Assembly: GCF_000148525.1 (NCBI RefSeq)
Contig: NZ_AEDU01000007.1
Span: 1-64,000 of the forward strand
Direction of reading: 5' to 3'
Length of the DNA stretch: 64,000 bases
DNA from: Streptococcus mitis SK564
GTDB taxonomy: Bacteria > Bacillota > Bacilli > Lactobacillales > Streptococcaceae
Positions 37,371 to 47,111 of the stretch are shown here, piece by piece. The notes beneath the pieces were generated by a model. It saw nothing but the letters and a program-made list of their open reading frames with translations. It was not told where the DNA came from and did no database searches. The position numbers and the translations under genes are program-made. How positions within the stretch are numbered: position 1 is the first letter of the stretch; the number at the start of each line of letters is the position of its first letter.

Positions 37371-39098
37371 ATGTCTGTTAGACTAGTAATTTATTTGATA
37401 ATTGCAGTTGCAGTTTTATTGGTCATTGCTTATGCTATCGCAATCTATGTAAGGAAACGCAATGAAAGTAAACTAGCAATTTTAGAAGAGAAAAAAGAAG
37501 AACTGTACAATCTTCCAGTTAATGATGAAGTTGAAGCTGTAAAAAATATGCACTTGATTGGACAAAGTCAGGTGACTTTCCGTGAATGGAATCAAAAATG
37601 GGTTGATTTATCTCTTAATTCTTTTGCCGATATCGAAAATAATCTTTTCGAGGCAGAAGGCTACAATAACTCATTCCGTTTTTTCAAAGCGAGTCATCAA
37701 ATTGATCAAATCGAGAGTCAAATTACCTTGATTGAAGAAGATATTGCGGCAATTCGCAACGCCTTGGCAGATTTGGAGAAACAAGAGTCTAAAAATAGTG
37801 GACGTGTTCTTCATACCTTGGACTTGTTTGAAGAGTTGCAACACCGAGTTGCTGATAATTCTGAAGAATATGGCCAAGGTTTATCTGAAATTGAAAAACA
37901 ATTGGAAAATATCCAATCGGAGTTTTCTCAGTTTGTAACTTTAAATTCGTCAGGTGACCCAGTAGAAGCTGCTGTGATTTTGGATAATGCTGAAAATCAT
38001 ATCTTGGCTTTAACGCATATTGTTGATCGTATACCAGCAATTGTAGCAACATTATCTAAAGACCTACCTGATCAACTGGAAGATTTAGAAGATGGTTACC
38101 GTAAGCTTTTAGATGCTAATTATCATTTTGCTGAAACGGATATTGAAGCGCGTTTCCAACTGCTTTATGAAGCTCTCAAGAAAAATCAAGAGAATATTGC
38201 GAAACTAGAATTGGATAATGCAGAGTACGAAAATACTCAAATCCAAGAAGAGATTAATGCACTTTATGATATCTTTACAAGAGAAATTGCGGCACAGAAA
38301 GTAGTAGAAGGTTTAGTAGCAACACTTCCTACTTATCTTCAACACATGAAGGAAAATAATGCTTTATTGATAGAAGATATTGAGCGTTTGAGTAAAAGTT
38401 ATTTACTTTCTGAGTCAGATGCAAGTCATGTTCGTCGTTTACAGTCCGAATTAGAAAGCTTTGAGACTGCTATTATTGAGGCAACTTCAAATCAAGATGA
38501 ACCAACTCAAGCATATTCAATTCTTGAAGAAAATCTTGAATCTTTACAGGAAAATCTTAAAGAGATTGAAGACGAACAGATTGCAGTTAGTGAGCGTCTT
38601 GCACGAATTGAAAAAGATGATATCAATGCACGTCAAAAGGCAAATGTATATGTTAATCGTCTCCATACCATCAAGAGATATATGGAAAAACGGAACCTAC
38701 CTGGTATTCCACAAACTTTCTTGAAGTTATTCTTTACAGCAAGTAATAATACGGAAGATCTAATGGCTGAATTAGAGCAAAACTTAGTCAATATAGAATC
38801 AGTTAACCGTATTCTTGAAATTGCAACGAATGATATGGAAGCTTTAGAAACGGAAACTTATAATATTGTTCAGTATGCAACCTTGACAGAACAACTCTTA
38901 CAATATTCTAACCGTTACCGCTCATTTGATGAGCGCATTCAAGAAGCCTTTAATGAAGCTTTGGACATTTTTGAGAAAGAATTTGATTACCACGCTTCAT
39001 TTGACAAGATTTCTCAAGCATTGGAAGTGGCAGAGCCTGGTGTAACCAACCGCTTTGTTACCTCGTATGAGAAAACACGTGAAACGATTCGTTTTTAA
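37371..39098 (+). CDS. ezrA: EzrA, septation ring regulator
   Basis: 575 residues. A single membrane helix near residues 4-26 (VIYLIIAVAVLLVIAYAIAI) is followed by a cytoplasmic spectrin-like region of long coiled-coil helices rich in Glu, Leu and Ala. This is the architecture of EzrA, which binds FtsZ and organises the division ring and septal growth; it is essential in pneumococcus. The ATG at 37371 has a strong AAAGGAG. A terminator follows, and beyond it an ISL3-type element has inserted into the intergenic region. Confidence 0.93.
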   Translation: MSVRLVIYLIIAVAVLLVIAYAIAIYVRKRNESKLAILEEKKEELYNLPVNDEVEAVKNMHLIGQSQVTFREWNQKWVDLSLNSFADIENNLFEAEGYNNSFRFFKASHQIDQIESQITLIEEDIAAIRNALADLEKQESKNSGRVLHTLDLFEELQHRVADNSEEYGQGLSEIEKQLENIQSEFSQFVTLNSSGDPVEAAVILDNAENHILALTHIVDRIPAIVATLSKDLPDQLEDLEDGYRKLLDANYHFAETDIEARFQLLYEALKKNQENIAKLELDNAEYENTQIQEEINALYDIFTREIAAQKVVEGLVATLPTYLQHMKENNALLIEDIERLSKSYLLSESDASHVRRLQSELESFETAIIEATSNQDEPTQAYSILEENLESLQENLKEIEDEQIAVSERLARIEKDDINARQKANVYVNRLHTIKRYMEKRNLPGIPQTFLKLFFTASNNTEDLMAELEQNLVNIESVNRILEIATNDMEALETETYNIVQYATLTEQLLQYSNRYRSFDERIQEAFNEALDIFEKEFDYHASFDKISQALEVAEPGVTNRFVTSYEKTRETIRF

Positions 39099-39104
39099 TA
39101 AAAG

Positions 39105-39146
39105 AAAAAGATTTGATTGTGTGAGAAGCAGAATCAAATCTTTTTT
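39105..39146 (+). terminator. Rho-independent terminator of ezrA
   Basis: AAAAAGATTTGATT (39105-39118) pairs with AATCAAATCTTTTT (39132-39145), T-run part of the stem. It sits 20 bases before the IS. Confidence 0.88.
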
Positions 39147-39158
39147 ATTATTTGTCTA

Positions 39159-39166
39159 TAAAATCT
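39159..39166. repeat. 8-bp target-site duplication, left copy
   Basis: TAAAATCT at 39159-39166 is repeated at 40580-40587, flanking the ISL3-type element. Confidence 0.85.
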
Positions 39167-39200
39167 GGCTCTTTGTCAACTGTAGTGGGTTGAAGAAAAG

Positions 39201-40457
39201 TTAAGATCTAGAAAGGACGAAATTTGTCCTTTCTTTTTTGATATTGAGAGCGATAAAAATTCGTTTTTTGAAGTTTTCAAAGTTCCGAAATCCAAAGGCA
39301 TTTCGTTTGATAAGTTTAACGAGATTATTGGTCGCTTCCAATTTGGCGTTGGAATAGGGTAGTTGAAGGGCGTTGACAATCTTCTCTTTATCCTTTAGAA
39401 AGGTTTTAAAGACAGTCTGAAAAAGAGGATGAACCTGCTTTATATTGTCCTCAATAAGTCCGAAGAATTTTTCAGGTTCCTTGTTCTGAAAGTGAAAAAG
39501 CAAGAGTTGATAGAGATGGTAGTGGTGTTTCAACTCATCTGAATAGCTCAAAAGCTTGTCTAGAATCTCTTTATTCGTTAAATGCATACGAAAAGTAGGG
39601 CGATAAAATCGTTTATCACTCAGTTTATGACTATCTTGTTGAATGAGTTTCCAGTAGCGTTTGATGGCCTTGTATTCATGGGATTTTCGCTCAAATTGAT
39701 TCATGATTTGGACACGTACACGACTCATAGCACGGCTGAGATGTTGGACAATGTGAAAGCGGTCGAGAACGATTTTAGCGTTAGGAAAAAGTTTACTGGC
39801 AATATCGTAGTAAGGGCTAAACATATCCATCGTAATGATTTTCACCTGACAACGAACAGCTCGCTCGTAGCGCAGAAAGTGATTTCGGATGATAGCCTGT
39901 GTTCTGCCTTCAAGAACAGTGATGATGTTGAGATTATCAAAATCTTGTGCAATGAAACTCATCTTTCCCTTAGTAAAGGCATACTCGTCCCAGGACATAA
40001 TCTCAGGAAGACGAGAAAAATCATGCTTAAAGTGGAAATCATTGAGCTTTCGAATGACAGTTGAAGTTGAAATGGAAAGCTGATGGGCAATATCGGTCAT
40101 AGAAGTCTTTTCAATCAGCTTTTGCGCAATCTTTTGGTTGATAATACGAGGAATCTGATGATTCTTCTTGACGAGAGAGGTTTCGGCGACCATCATTTTC
40201 GAGCAATGATAGCACTTGAATCGACGCTTTTTCAGGAGGATTCTAGTAGGCATACCAGTCGTTTTGAGGTAAGGAATCTTAGACGGTTTTTGAAAGTCAT
40301 ATTTTTTCATTTGACTTCCACAATAAGGACAAGATGGAGCATCGTAGTCCAGTCTAGCGATGATTTCTTTGTGTGTATCCCTATTGATGATATCTATAAA
40401 TTGGATATTAGGGTCTTTGATATCGAGTAGTTTTGTGATAAAATGTAATTGTTCCAT
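39201..40457 (-). CDS. ISL3-family transposase
   Basis: 418 residues with an N-terminal zinc-finger-like region (CPYCGSQMKKYD and FKCYHCSKM), a helix-turn-helix (MTDIAHQLSISTSTVIRKL) and the DDE catalytic domain (MSWDEYAFTKGK, ITMDMFSPYYDIA, LDRFHIVQHL). The frame is undamaged from ATG to stop, so the element may be active. The start overlaps no other gene; the ribosome site AGAAAG is weak. Confidence 0.92.
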   Translation of the reverse strand: MEQLHFITKLLDIKDPNIQFIDIINRDTHKEIIARLDYDAPSCPYCGSQMKKYDFQKPSKIPYLKTTGMPTRILLKKRRFKCYHCSKMMVAETSLVKKNHQIPRIINQKIAQKLIEKTSMTDIAHQLSISTSTVIRKLNDFHFKHDFSRLPEIMSWDEYAFTKGKMSFIAQDFDNLNIITVLEGRTQAIIRNHFLRYERAVRCQVKIITMDMFSPYYDIASKLFPNAKIVLDRFHIVQHLSRAMSRVRVQIMNQFERKSHEYKAIKRYWKLIQQDSHKLSDKRFYRPTFRMHLTNKEILDKLLSYSDELKHHYHLYQLLLFHFQNKEPEKFFGLIEDNIKQVHPLFQTVFKTFLKDKEKIVNALQLPYSNAKLEATNNLVKLIKRNAFGFRNFENFKKRIFIALNIKKERTNFVLSRS

Positions 40458-40524
40458 ATGATTCTTTCTAATGAGTTGTTTGATCGCTTTTCATTATAGG
40501 TCATATGGGACTTTTTTTCGACAC

Positions 40525-40579
40525 AAAAAAGGCTCCATAATATCCATAGGGGGTTACCCACTACAAATATTATAGAGCC
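40525..40579 (-). terminator. Terminator inside the right inverted repeat, upstream of the transposase
   Basis: Read on the minus strand, GGCTCTATAATAT (from 40579) pairs with ATATTATGGAGCC (to 40531) with one G-U, and is followed by six Ts (40530-40525). It stops transcription entering the element from outside, before the transposase. Confidence 0.75.
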
Positions 40580-40587
40580 TAAAATCT
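40580..40587. repeat. 8-bp target-site duplication, right copy
   Basis: TAAAATCT, identical to 39159-39166. Confidence 0.85.
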
Positions 40588-40692
40588 TGTATGATAAGAT
40601 CTCAAGATAAAAAATTGGAGACAATTTAAAAAGCAAGTCAGAACCTATGTTTGGTCTATAAGGTTCAATAGCTTTCTAATCTCTCCAAAATT

Positions 40693-40992
40693 TTATTTGA
40701 TTGGAATCGAAATCCCAATTAATTTTTCTGAGTAGAGGGTTTTGATATTGGCCTCATCAATAGAGTCCTTATCAATTTTACGTTTCAAGAAAAATTCTTG
40801 GATGGCTTCGATTTCAGTTTCTCGAATAGCACGGTGTTTATTTGAGATGAGGATTTCATAGTGAAGCGGAGCTTGGGTAAAAATAACATCTGTATTTCCA
40901 GCAGAATAGACCTCAACAAGAGTTGCATCTGTACTCTCTAGCTGGCTTTTTACAAGTTGCGAGTGTGAGTTTGTCGTATTGATAAGCTTCAT
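40693..40992 (-). CDS. DUF1827 family protein
   Basis: 99 residues, matching the small DUF1827 family of Lactobacillales by length and pattern (MKLINTTNSHSQLVKSQLE, VYSAGNTDVIFTQAP, IRETEIEAIQEFFL). No function is known. An AGGAAATG sequence precedes the start. It is convergent with ezrA; the IS lies between them, with a weak hairpin at 40641-40666. Confidence 0.78.
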   Translation of the reverse strand: MKLINTTNSHSQLVKSQLESTDATLVEVYSAGNTDVIFTQAPLHYEILISNKHRAIRETEIEAIQEFFLKRKIDKDSIDEANIKTLYSEKLIGISIPIK

Positions 40993-41050
40993 AACATTTC
41001 CTCCGATTTTCTAATACTATTATAGCACTTTTTGAATAAAGTCGCTTGAT

Positions 41051-41503
41051 TTAGTCAATCTTATGCTGTTTTTTCCAAGATTGAATGGCCCATTTATGGC
41101 TACCACGTTTGAGGTTCTCAATAGCCTCGTCAATAGGGAACCAGGCAATATGATTAAAGTCTTCTAGTGGCTTTTGCACTTCTTTGAAAGAAGTCGCTTC
41201 ATAGAGGTAAGCAGGATTGTAGTAGTAGGTGTCACGGTGACGAGAGTAGAAATATTCGTCAGCTTGTCCGTAATAGGTACCAATTTCAGCTGTGAAACCA
41301 AGCTCTTCAATCAATTCACGCTTTAAGGCTTCCTGATGATTTTCACCTGCTTCAATTTCGCCACCTGGTAAGAACCAAGCACCATTAGGAGCTTGAACTA
41401 AAACTATTTGTTTTTGTTCAGCGTCAGGGATAACTGCATACACTCCATAGCGTGCAACATAGTCTGTATTCGCTTTTTTTTCTCCGAAAGTTGGGTTTGC
41501 CAT
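41051..41503 (-). CDS. Nudix hydrolase family protein
   Basis: 150 residues from ATG 41503 (GAGG ribosome site; the frame runs on to 41566 but with no site). The Nudix box GEIEAGENHQEALKRELIEE is perfect (Gx5Ex7REUxEExGU). These enzymes hydrolyse nucleoside diphosphates linked to another moiety, such as oxidised nucleotides or alarmones; the substrate is unknown. It is transcribed in the same direction as the DUF1827 gene. Confidence 0.87.
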   Translation of the reverse strand: MANPTFGEKKANTDYVARYGVYAVIPDAEQKQIVLVQAPNGAWFLPGGEIEAGENHQEALKRELIEELGFTAEIGTYYGQADEYFYSRHRDTYYYNPAYLYEATSFKEVQKPLEDFNHIAWFPIDEAIENLKRGSHKWAIQSWKKQHKID

Positions 41504-41587
41504 TGCATTTTCCTCATTATCTAGTATCGTTATTATTATCATAATGGACAAAGGGCAAGCTGTCAAGAAATTACAGTTATTTTAGTA

Positions 41588-41624
41588 AAAAAGAAGCAGA
41601 AAATTTTCATTTTCTACTTCTTTT
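41588..41624 (-). terminator. Rho-independent terminator of clpE
   Basis: AAGAAGCAGAAAA and TTTTCTACTTCTT pair around a short loop, with A-run on the plus strand read as Ts on the minus. Confidence 0.82.
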
Positions 41625-41633
41625 CTATAGTAT

Positions 41634-43892
41634 TTATTTTTCTGTCTCAGAAGTTTTAACTTCTGCTTTTTTGGCAGATTTGATTTGAATCTTGCCCTTG
41701 CTGGTCATAACTGCCTTTAGGTCTTTTTCACTTGGATTTTCAAGGTAGTAGTCAGTGATTGCGTCTTCAATATAGTCTTGAATAGTACGACGAAGTGGGC
41801 GTGCTCCCATTTTTGGATCATAACCGAGGTCAACTAATTTTTCCTTGACCTTGTCAGTTACATCTAAATGAATGTTGTTGCTAGAGAGGCGCTTGTTAAC
41901 GTCTGCTAGCATAAGCTCGACAATCTGAAGGAGGTTATCCTTGCTGAGAGCCTTAAATTCGATAATACCATCAAAACGGTTCATAAACTCTGGGCTAAAG
42001 AAGTTACCGAGTTCACCGAGAACAGAATTGGTACGTCCTTCTCTAGCAGCACCAAAACCAACGCTGGCTTCAGCCTTACCTGTCCCTGCATTTGAGGTCA
42101 TGATAATGATGGCATCCTTGAAGCTAACGGTACGTCCTTGCCCATCTGTCAAACGACCATCGTCCAAGACCTGGAGGAACATGTGCATAACATCTGGATG
42201 GGCTTTCTCTACTTCATCCAAGAGAATAAGAGAATATGGATTGCGGCGAACTTTTTCAGTTAATTGCCCAGCCTCATCGTAGCCAACATAACCTGGAGGG
42301 GCGCCGACCAACTTAGCCACGCTGTGTTTTTCCATGTATTCGCTCATGTCAAAGCGTATCATACTGTCAGCAGAACCAAAGAGTTCAATGGCTAGTTGTT
42401 TGGAAAGTTCTGTCTTACCGACGCCAGTTGGTCCGACGAAGAGGAAGCTTCCGATTGGGCGGTTAGGCGTACCGAGACCGACACGATTACGGCGAATAGC
42501 CTTAGCGATCTTATCGACAGCATCGTCTTGCCCAATAACATGAGACTTGAGGTCTTCAGCTAGATGGATAAGTTGAGATTGTTCTTTCTCTTTCAAATCG
42601 CCAACAGGAATATTGGTTTTCTGCTCGATAATGTGCTCAATGGTTTTCTCACTGATGATAGGAGTATCTTGGTCTGTGACCTTTTTCTTTTGCATTTCCT
42701 TATACTTGGCAATCTGGTCGCGGAAATAGGCGGCCTTCTCAAAATCTTCTTCTCGTGTAGCTTGAGATTTTAGATTTTCAGCCTCAATCAAGCGTTGATC
42801 AATGACTTTAGGATCCACAAAATTTAAGGTCAAGTTCATTTTAGAACCAGCTTCATCTAGGAGGTCAATGGCCTTGTCAGGCAAGAAGCGATCTTGGATG
42901 TAGCGATTGGAAAGAGTTGCAGCTGCTTCAATTGCAGCATCGGTATACTGAACGTGGTGGTAGTCTTCGTATTTCTTTTGAATTCCTTTGAGGATAGTGA
43001 TTGTTTCTTCCACTGTTGGTTCATCGACTTTGACAGGCTGCATACGACGCTCTAGGGCTGCATCCTTTTCAATGATACGGTATTCATTGAGGGTAGTAGC
43101 GCCGACCAGTTGCAGTTCCCCACGAGCAAGGGCTGGCTTGAGGATATTTCCTGCATCCATATTGCCATCGCCTGCAGAACCAGCACCGACAATTTCATGG
43201 ATTTCATCGATAAAGAGGATGATGTCCTCACGTTTGCGAATTTCTTCCATGAGTTTTTGCATGCGTTCTTCAAATTGTCCACGGATACCCGTTCCTTGAA
43301 CCAAGCTAACCACATCCAGACGGATGACTTGTTTGCCTTGTAGTTTATGGGGAACGTCGCCATCAACGATTTTCTGAGCTAGACCTTCGACAACGGCTGT
43401 TTTTCCGACACCTGGTTCACCGATAAGAACAGGATTATTCTTAGTTCTGCGATTGAGAATTTCGATGACACGAATAATCTCATCATCGCGTCCAATAACG
43501 GGGTCGATATCACCACGACGAGCAATCTCAGTTACATTGATACCAAATTCTTCCAGCAGGCCTTTTTCTTGGCTTGGAGGCGGAGTTTGAGAAGATCCAC
43601 GATTTTGGGAACCATAACCACCGTTTCCACCGTAACCTCCACCTGATTGGGTTGGGGGAGTAGGAGGAGTGTTGTTAGAAGGTCTGAAATTGTTTAGGTC
43701 GTTGAAGAAATCACCAAAAGGATCAAAGTCACGATTGTTCAAATCTGTCATGCCTTTAAAGAGACTATTGTTAGGATCTGTCTTGATAATCTTATAGCAG
43801 TTTTGACAGAGGTCAATTTGTTTTTGTTTTCCATTGAGATTGGTGTAAAGATGAATTGTTGAGTCGTTAATTTTACAGTTTTGACAAAGCAT
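41634..43892 (-). CDS. clpE: ClpE, ATP-dependent Clp protease ATPase subunit
   Basis: 752 residues. The N-terminus is a zinc finger (C3, C6, C29, C32). A Gly/Ser/Pro-rich linker follows, then AAA module 1 with GEPGVGKT, a UVR domain (about residues 365-400), and AAA module 2 with GPTGVGKT and the [24 protein letters not shown] block. ClpE unfolds damaged proteins for ClpP under heat and thiol stress. A CtsR operator overlaps its transcription start. The next minus-strand gene upstream is DUF1797. Confidence 0.95.
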   Translation of the reverse strand: MLCQNCKINDSTIHLYTNLNGKQKQIDLCQNCYKIIKTDPNNSLFKGMTDLNNRDFDPFGDFFNDLNNFRPSNNTPPTPPTQSGGGYGGNGGYGSQNRGSSQTPPPSQEKGLLEEFGINVTEIARRGDIDPVIGRDDEIIRVIEILNRRTKNNPVLIGEPGVGKTAVVEGLAQKIVDGDVPHKLQGKQVIRLDVVSLVQGTGIRGQFEERMQKLMEEIRKREDIILFIDEIHEIVGAGSAGDGNMDAGNILKPALARGELQLVGATTLNEYRIIEKDAALERRMQPVKVDEPTVEETITILKGIQKKYEDYHHVQYTDAAIEAAATLSNRYIQDRFLPDKAIDLLDEAGSKMNLTLNFVDPKVIDQRLIEAENLKSQATREEDFEKAAYFRDQIAKYKEMQKKKVTDQDTPIISEKTIEHIIEQKTNIPVGDLKEKEQSQLIHLAEDLKSHVIGQDDAVDKIAKAIRRNRVGLGTPNRPIGSFLFVGPTGVGKTELSKQLAIELFGSADSMIRFDMSEYMEKHSVAKLVGAPPGYVGYDEAGQLTEKVRRNPYSLILLDEVEKAHPDVMHMFLQVLDDGRLTDGQGRTVSFKDAIIIMTSNAGTGKAEASVGFGAAREGRTNSVLGELGNFFSPEFMNRFDGIIEFKALSKDNLLQIVELMLADVNKRLSSNNIHLDVTDKVKEKLVDLGYDPKMGARPLRRTIQDYIEDAITDYYLENPSEKDLKAVMTSKGKIQIKSAKKAEVKTSETEK

Positions 43893-43932
43893 ACATCTAC
43901 CTCATTTCTTTCTTTAGCCTGACCTGTTCAAA

Positions 43933-43949
43933 GGTCAAAAATAGTCAAA
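43933..43949. promoter_or_regulatory. CtsR operator of clpE
   Basis: GGTCAAAAATAGTCAAA fits the CtsR direct-repeat consensus (A/G)GTCAAANAN(A/G)GTCAAA. It lies about 14 bases downstream of the clpE -10 (43963-43968), covering the likely start of transcription, where a bound repressor blocks the promoter. Confidence 0.88.
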
Positions 43950-43962
43950 TTTCTATACTCTC

Positions 43963-43990
43963 ATTATAACAGGATTGGGGTGTAAAGCAA
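43963..43990 (-). promoter_or_regulatory. Promoter of clpE
   Basis: On the minus strand TTGCTT (43990-43985), 16-bp spacer and TGTTATAAT (-10 at 43968-43963). Confidence 0.78.
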
Positions 43991-44122
43991 GTAAAAAGAT
44001 TGCAGCTTTGAGAAGTTGTTACAATAAAAATTTTTATGAATTTGGACTATAAAAAAAATCCTATTTGTGAGACAAAAAGGATTTTGGTTAGACATGCAGG
44101 GACAATCCCAGCTTGTTTTACA

Positions 44123-44353
44123 TTAGTAGAGGAGTTCGTAAATCTCCATTGCAATCAAGTCAATGCTATCAAAAGTATAAGTTTCGCGAGCTTCTACATC
44201 ACGAAGGGTAAAGATTGAGCCGTTTTCTTCATCATGGCTGTATGCAACTTCTGCAACAACAACTCCTTCGCGTTCAAAATTACGTTTTAAATTTCCGCCG
44301 TCTTTTGCCATTGCTTCAAGGCGGTTGATGATTCTAACCAAATGTGATTCCAT
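44123..44353 (-). CDS. DUF1797 family protein (YkuJ-like)
   Basis: 76 residues, matching the DUF1797 family (HLVRIINRLEAMAKDGGN, FEREGVVVAEV, and IDLIAMEIYELLY). The Bacillus homologue YkuJ has a known structure and no defined role. The ATG is preceded by GAAGGAGA, and TGGTAAAAT (-10 at 44390-44385) lies about 30 bases upstream on the minus strand. Confidence 0.8.
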   Translation of the reverse strand: MESHLVRIINRLEAMAKDGGNLKRNFEREGVVVAEVAYSHDEENGSIFTLRDVEARETYTFDSIDLIAMEIYELLY

Positions 44354-44480
44354 TTTGATTCTCCTTCATTTCTTATCGTTACTATTTTACCATAAAGGAG
44401 GCCAACTTGACTAGAAAAAACTAAGATTTCTCGCTAATTCTGCTAGTTTAAAGATTTTTAAATAAATTGGATAAAAGATT

Positions 44481-44509
44481 TGAATTTTAATTCAATACAT
44501 GTTATAATC
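44481..44509 (+). promoter_or_regulatory. Promoter of the amino-acid permease operon
   Basis: TTGAAT (44481-44486), 17-bp spacer, TATAAT (44504-44509), with an extended TGT. Confidence 0.82.
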
Positions 44510-44542
44510 ATACAGTACTCTATTTTAGAAAGCAGTGTGACT

Positions 44543-45226
44543 ATGAATTTTTCTTTTTTACCTAAGTATTTACCTTATTTTAACTATGGGGCTGTTGTGA
44601 CGGTTCTCATTTCTATCTGTGTTGTCTTTTTGGGAACTATTTTGGGGGTTGTCTTGGCTTTTGGGCAACGATCAAAGTTTAAACCGCTTGTTTGGCTCGC
44701 CAACTTGTACGTTTGGATTTTCCGTGGGACGCCAATGATGGTTCAGATTATGATTGCCTTTGCCCTTATGCACATCAATGCTCCGACTATTCAGGTTGGA
44801 ATTTTGGGTGTTGACCTTTCTCGTCTGATTCCAGGGATTTTGATTATCTCTATGAACAGTGGTGCTTATGTTTCTGAGACTGTTCGTGCTGGGATTAATG
44901 CAGTTCCTAAGGGTCAGTTAGAGGCGGCCTATTCTTTAGGGATTCGTCCTAAAAATGCGATGCGCTATGTGATTTTGCCACAAGCTATCAAAAATATTTT
45001 GCCAGCATTGGGAAACGAATTTATCACTATTATCAAGGATAGTTCCCTCTTATCAGCTATTGGTGTTATGGAGTTGTGGAATGGGGCTACAACAGTTTCT
45101 ACAACAACCTATCTACCTCTGACTCCACTTTTATTTGCAGCCTTTTACTACTTGATTATGACTTCTATTTTGACCGTAGCCTTGAAAGCTTTTGAAAAAC
45201 GTATGGGACAAGGAGATAAGAAATAA
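44543..45226 (+). CDS. Amino-acid ABC transporter permease (HisM/GlnP type)
   Basis: 227 residues from ATG 44543 (an upstream in-frame ATG at 44480 would overlap the promoter and is rejected). Three to five membrane segments and the EAA loop [23 protein letters not shown], near residue 135, are visible, along with the [11 protein letters not shown] permease signature. It is partnered by the overlapping glnQ-type ATPase. The transported amino acid is unknown. Confidence 0.87.
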   Translation: MNFSFLPKYLPYFNYGAVVTVLISICVVFLGTILGVVLAFGQRSKFKPLVWLANLYVWIFRGTPMMVQIMIAFALMHINAPTIQVGILGVDLSRLIPGILIISMNSGAYVSETVRAGINAVPKGQLEAAYSLGIRPKNAMRYVILPQAIKNILPALGNEFITIIKDSSLLSAIGVMELWNGATTVSTTTYLPLTPLLFAAFYYLIMTSILTVALKAFEKRMGQGDKK

Positions 45227-45960
45227 TGACAGAAACCTTGATAAAAATTGAAAATTTACATAAATCATTTGGAAAGAATGAAGTATTGAAGGGCATCAAC
45301 CTCGAGATTAAAAGAGGAGAAGTTGTCGTTATCATCGGTCCTTCGGGGAGCGGGAAATCTACCTTGCTTCGCTCTATGAATTTGTTGGAAGAAGCAACTA
45401 AAGGGAAGGTTATCTTTGAGGGAGTCGATATTACAGACAAGAAGAATGACCTCTTTGCCATGCGTGAGAAGATGGGCATGGTTTTTCAACAATTCAATCT
45501 CTTTCCTAATATGACTGTGATGGAAAATATCACCTTGTCACCTATCAAGACCAAAGGTGAGAGCAAGGCTGTTGCTGAGAAGAGAGCCCAAGAGCTTTTG
45601 GAAAAAGTTGGTTTGCCAGATAAGGCAGATGCTTATCCACAGAGTTTGTCAGGTGGGCAGCAGCAACGGATTGCCATCGCGCGTGGGTTGGCCATGGAAC
45701 CTGATGTTTTGCTCTTTGACGAGCCGACTTCAGCTCTGGACCCTGAGATGGTTGGAGAAGTTCTAGCTGTTATGCAAGACCTTGCCAAGTCAGGAATGAC
45801 TATGGTTATCGTAACACATGAAATGGGATTTGCGCGTGAGGTGGCAGATCGTGTCATCTTTATGGCAGACGGTGTGGTTGTTGAAGATGGGACACCTGAG
45901 CAGATTTTTGAACAAACCCAAGAACAACGGACTAAAGACTTCTTGAGTAAGGTTTTATAA
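45226..45960 (+). CDS. Amino-acid ABC transporter ATP-binding protein (GlnQ type)
   Basis: 244 residues with Walker [19 protein letters not shown], signature LSGGQQQR, Walker [13 protein letters not shown] and H-loop [11 protein letters not shown]. The protein matches the polar amino-acid import ATPases GlnQ/ArtP/HisP. Its start overlaps the permease stop by one base. It ends before a terminator. Confidence 0.9.
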   Translation: MTETLIKIENLHKSFGKNEVLKGINLEIKRGEVVVIIGPSGSGKSTLLRSMNLLEEATKGKVIFEGVDITDKKNDLFAMREKMGMVFQQFNLFPNMTVMENITLSPIKTKGESKAVAEKRAQELLEKVGLPDKADAYPQSLSGGQQQRIAIARGLAMEPDVLLFDEPTSALDPEMVGEVLAVMQDLAKSGMTMVIVTHEMGFAREVADRVIFMADGVVVEDGTPEQIFEQTQEQRTKDFLSKVL

Positions 45961-45990
45961 TCTATTTTAAAATTTCAAGACAAGATTAGT

Positions 45991-46017
45991 AAAAAGCTCG
46001 ACCAGAGCTTTTTCTTA
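45991..46017 (+). terminator. Rho-independent terminator of the amino-acid ABC operon
   Basis: AAAAAGCTC (45991-45999) pairs with GAGCTTTTT (46005-46013); T-rich tail. Confidence 0.88.
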
Positions 46018-46074
46018 TAGTTTGAAACTATAGGATTGCCTAGGAAAGAAGTGTTAGAGGGTGCTGGCAGTTTT

Positions 46075-46083
46075 TGGTATAAT
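46075..46083 (+). promoter_or_regulatory. Extended -10 promoter of folD
   Basis: TGGTATAAT, -10 at 46078-46083. The ATG 46114 lies 30 bases downstream after AGAGAAG. Confidence 0.6.
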
Positions 46084-46113
46084 GGAAGATATTTGAAAGA
46101 AAAGAGAAGTGAT

Positions 46114-46971
46114 ATGACACAGATTATTGATGGGAAAGCTTTAGCGGCCAAATTGCAGGGGCAGTTGACTGAAAAGACTGCAAAATTAAAGGAAGAAACA
46201 GGTCTAGTGCCTGGTTTGGTAGTGATTTTGGTTGGGGACAACCCTGCCAGCCAAGTCTATGTTCGCAACAAGGAGAGGTCAGCTCTTGCGGCTGGTTTCC
46301 GTAGCGAAGTAGTGCGAGTTCCAGAAACCATTACTCAAGAGGAATTGTTAGACTTGATTGGTAAATATAATCAGGATCCAGCTTGGCATGGGATTTTGGT
46401 TCAGTTACCTTTACCCAAACATATCGATGAAGAAGCGGTTTTGTTGGCTATTGATCCTGAAAAGGACGTAGATGGTTTCCATCCGTTAAACATGGGGCGT
46501 CTTTGGTCTGGTCATCCAGTCATGATTCCTTCAACACCTGCAGGAATTATGGAAATGTTTCATGAATACGGGATTGACTTGGAAGGTAAAAATGCGGTCG
46601 TCATCGGTCGTTCCAATATCGTCGGAAAACCGATGGCTCAGCTTCTTTTGGCCAAAAATGCGACAGTAACCTTGACTCATTCACGGACTCATAATCTTGC
46701 CAAGGTGGCTGCTAAAGCAGATATTCTTGTAGTAGCAATCGGCCGTGCAAAATTTGTGACTGCTGACTTTGTCAAACCTGGAGCAGTTGTTATTGACGTT
46801 GGGATGAACCGAGATGAAAATGGTAAGCTTTGTGGGGATGTGGATTATGAGGCAGTTGCACCACTTGCTAGCCATATCACGCCAGTCCCTGGAGGTGTCG
46901 GTCCTATGACCATTACCATGCTGATGGAGCAAACCTATCAGGCAGCACTTCGGACATTGGATAGAAAATAA
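46114..46971 (+). CDS. folD: Bifunctional methylenetetrahydrofolate dehydrogenase/cyclohydrolase FolD
   Basis: 285 residues from ATG 46114 (a longer frame from 46036 overlaps the promoter). The cyclohydrolase region has [14 protein letters not shown] with the catalytic Lys, and the dehydrogenase region has [27 protein letters not shown] (NADP-binding) and [10 protein letters not shown]. It interconverts 5,10-methylene- and 10-formyl-THF for purine and formyl-Met synthesis. It is followed by a terminator that overlaps the promoter of nnrD. Confidence 0.94.
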   Translation: MTQIIDGKALAAKLQGQLTEKTAKLKEETGLVPGLVVILVGDNPASQVYVRNKERSALAAGFRSEVVRVPETITQEELLDLIGKYNQDPAWHGILVQLPLPKHIDEEAVLLAIDPEKDVDGFHPLNMGRLWSGHPVMIPSTPAGIMEMFHEYGIDLEGKNAVVIGRSNIVGKPMAQLLLAKNATVTLTHSRTHNLAKVAAKADILVVAIGRAKFVTADFVKPGAVVIDVGMNRDENGKLCGDVDYEAVAPLASHITPVPGGVGPMTITMLMEQTYQAALRTLDRK

Positions 46972-47057
46972 TAGAAACATTCGCTGAAGAGAGTGTATTC
47001 TCTATAGCTATATCTAAAATGACAGAAATGAATATTCAATTTTAGATATAAGATTAC

Positions 47058-47082
47058 AAAAGGAGGTCTGCGCCTCCTTTTT
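47058..47082 (+). terminator. Rho-independent terminator of folD
   Basis: AAAAGGAGG (47058-47066) pairs with CCTCCTTTT (47073-47081). The nnrD -10 (TATAAT, 47087-47092) follows within five bases, so the stem lies where its -35 would be. Confidence 0.85.
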
Positions 47083-47111
47083 GTTGTATAATAAATGCGA
47101 GAGGAAAAAAG

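Larger units (their letters stand above)
39167..40579 (-). mobile_element. ISL3-family insertion sequence (IS1167-like), intact
   Basis: 1413 bases. The ends are inverted repeats sharing GGCTCT and TGTAGTGGGT (left end at 39167, right end at 40579 on the opposite strand), flanked by an 8-bp direct repeat TAAAATCT. It contains one full-length transposase. Size, repeat length and duplication fit the ISL3 family; I cannot name the exact IS. It landed between ezrA and a DUF1827 gene without breaking either. The undamaged duplication suggests recent insertion. Confidence 0.9.

Noticed and set aside
39582..40064. 160-codon frame antisense to the ISL3 transposase
   Set aside because: Complete overlap with an intact transposase, no ribosome site and no protein-like pattern.
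41941..42282. 113-codon frame antisense to clpE
   Set aside because: Composition follows the clpE coding bias; no start signal.
44480..44542. Upstream start for the amino-acid permease at 44480
   Set aside because: It overlaps the TTGAAT/TATAAT promoter and adds residues not expected for the family.
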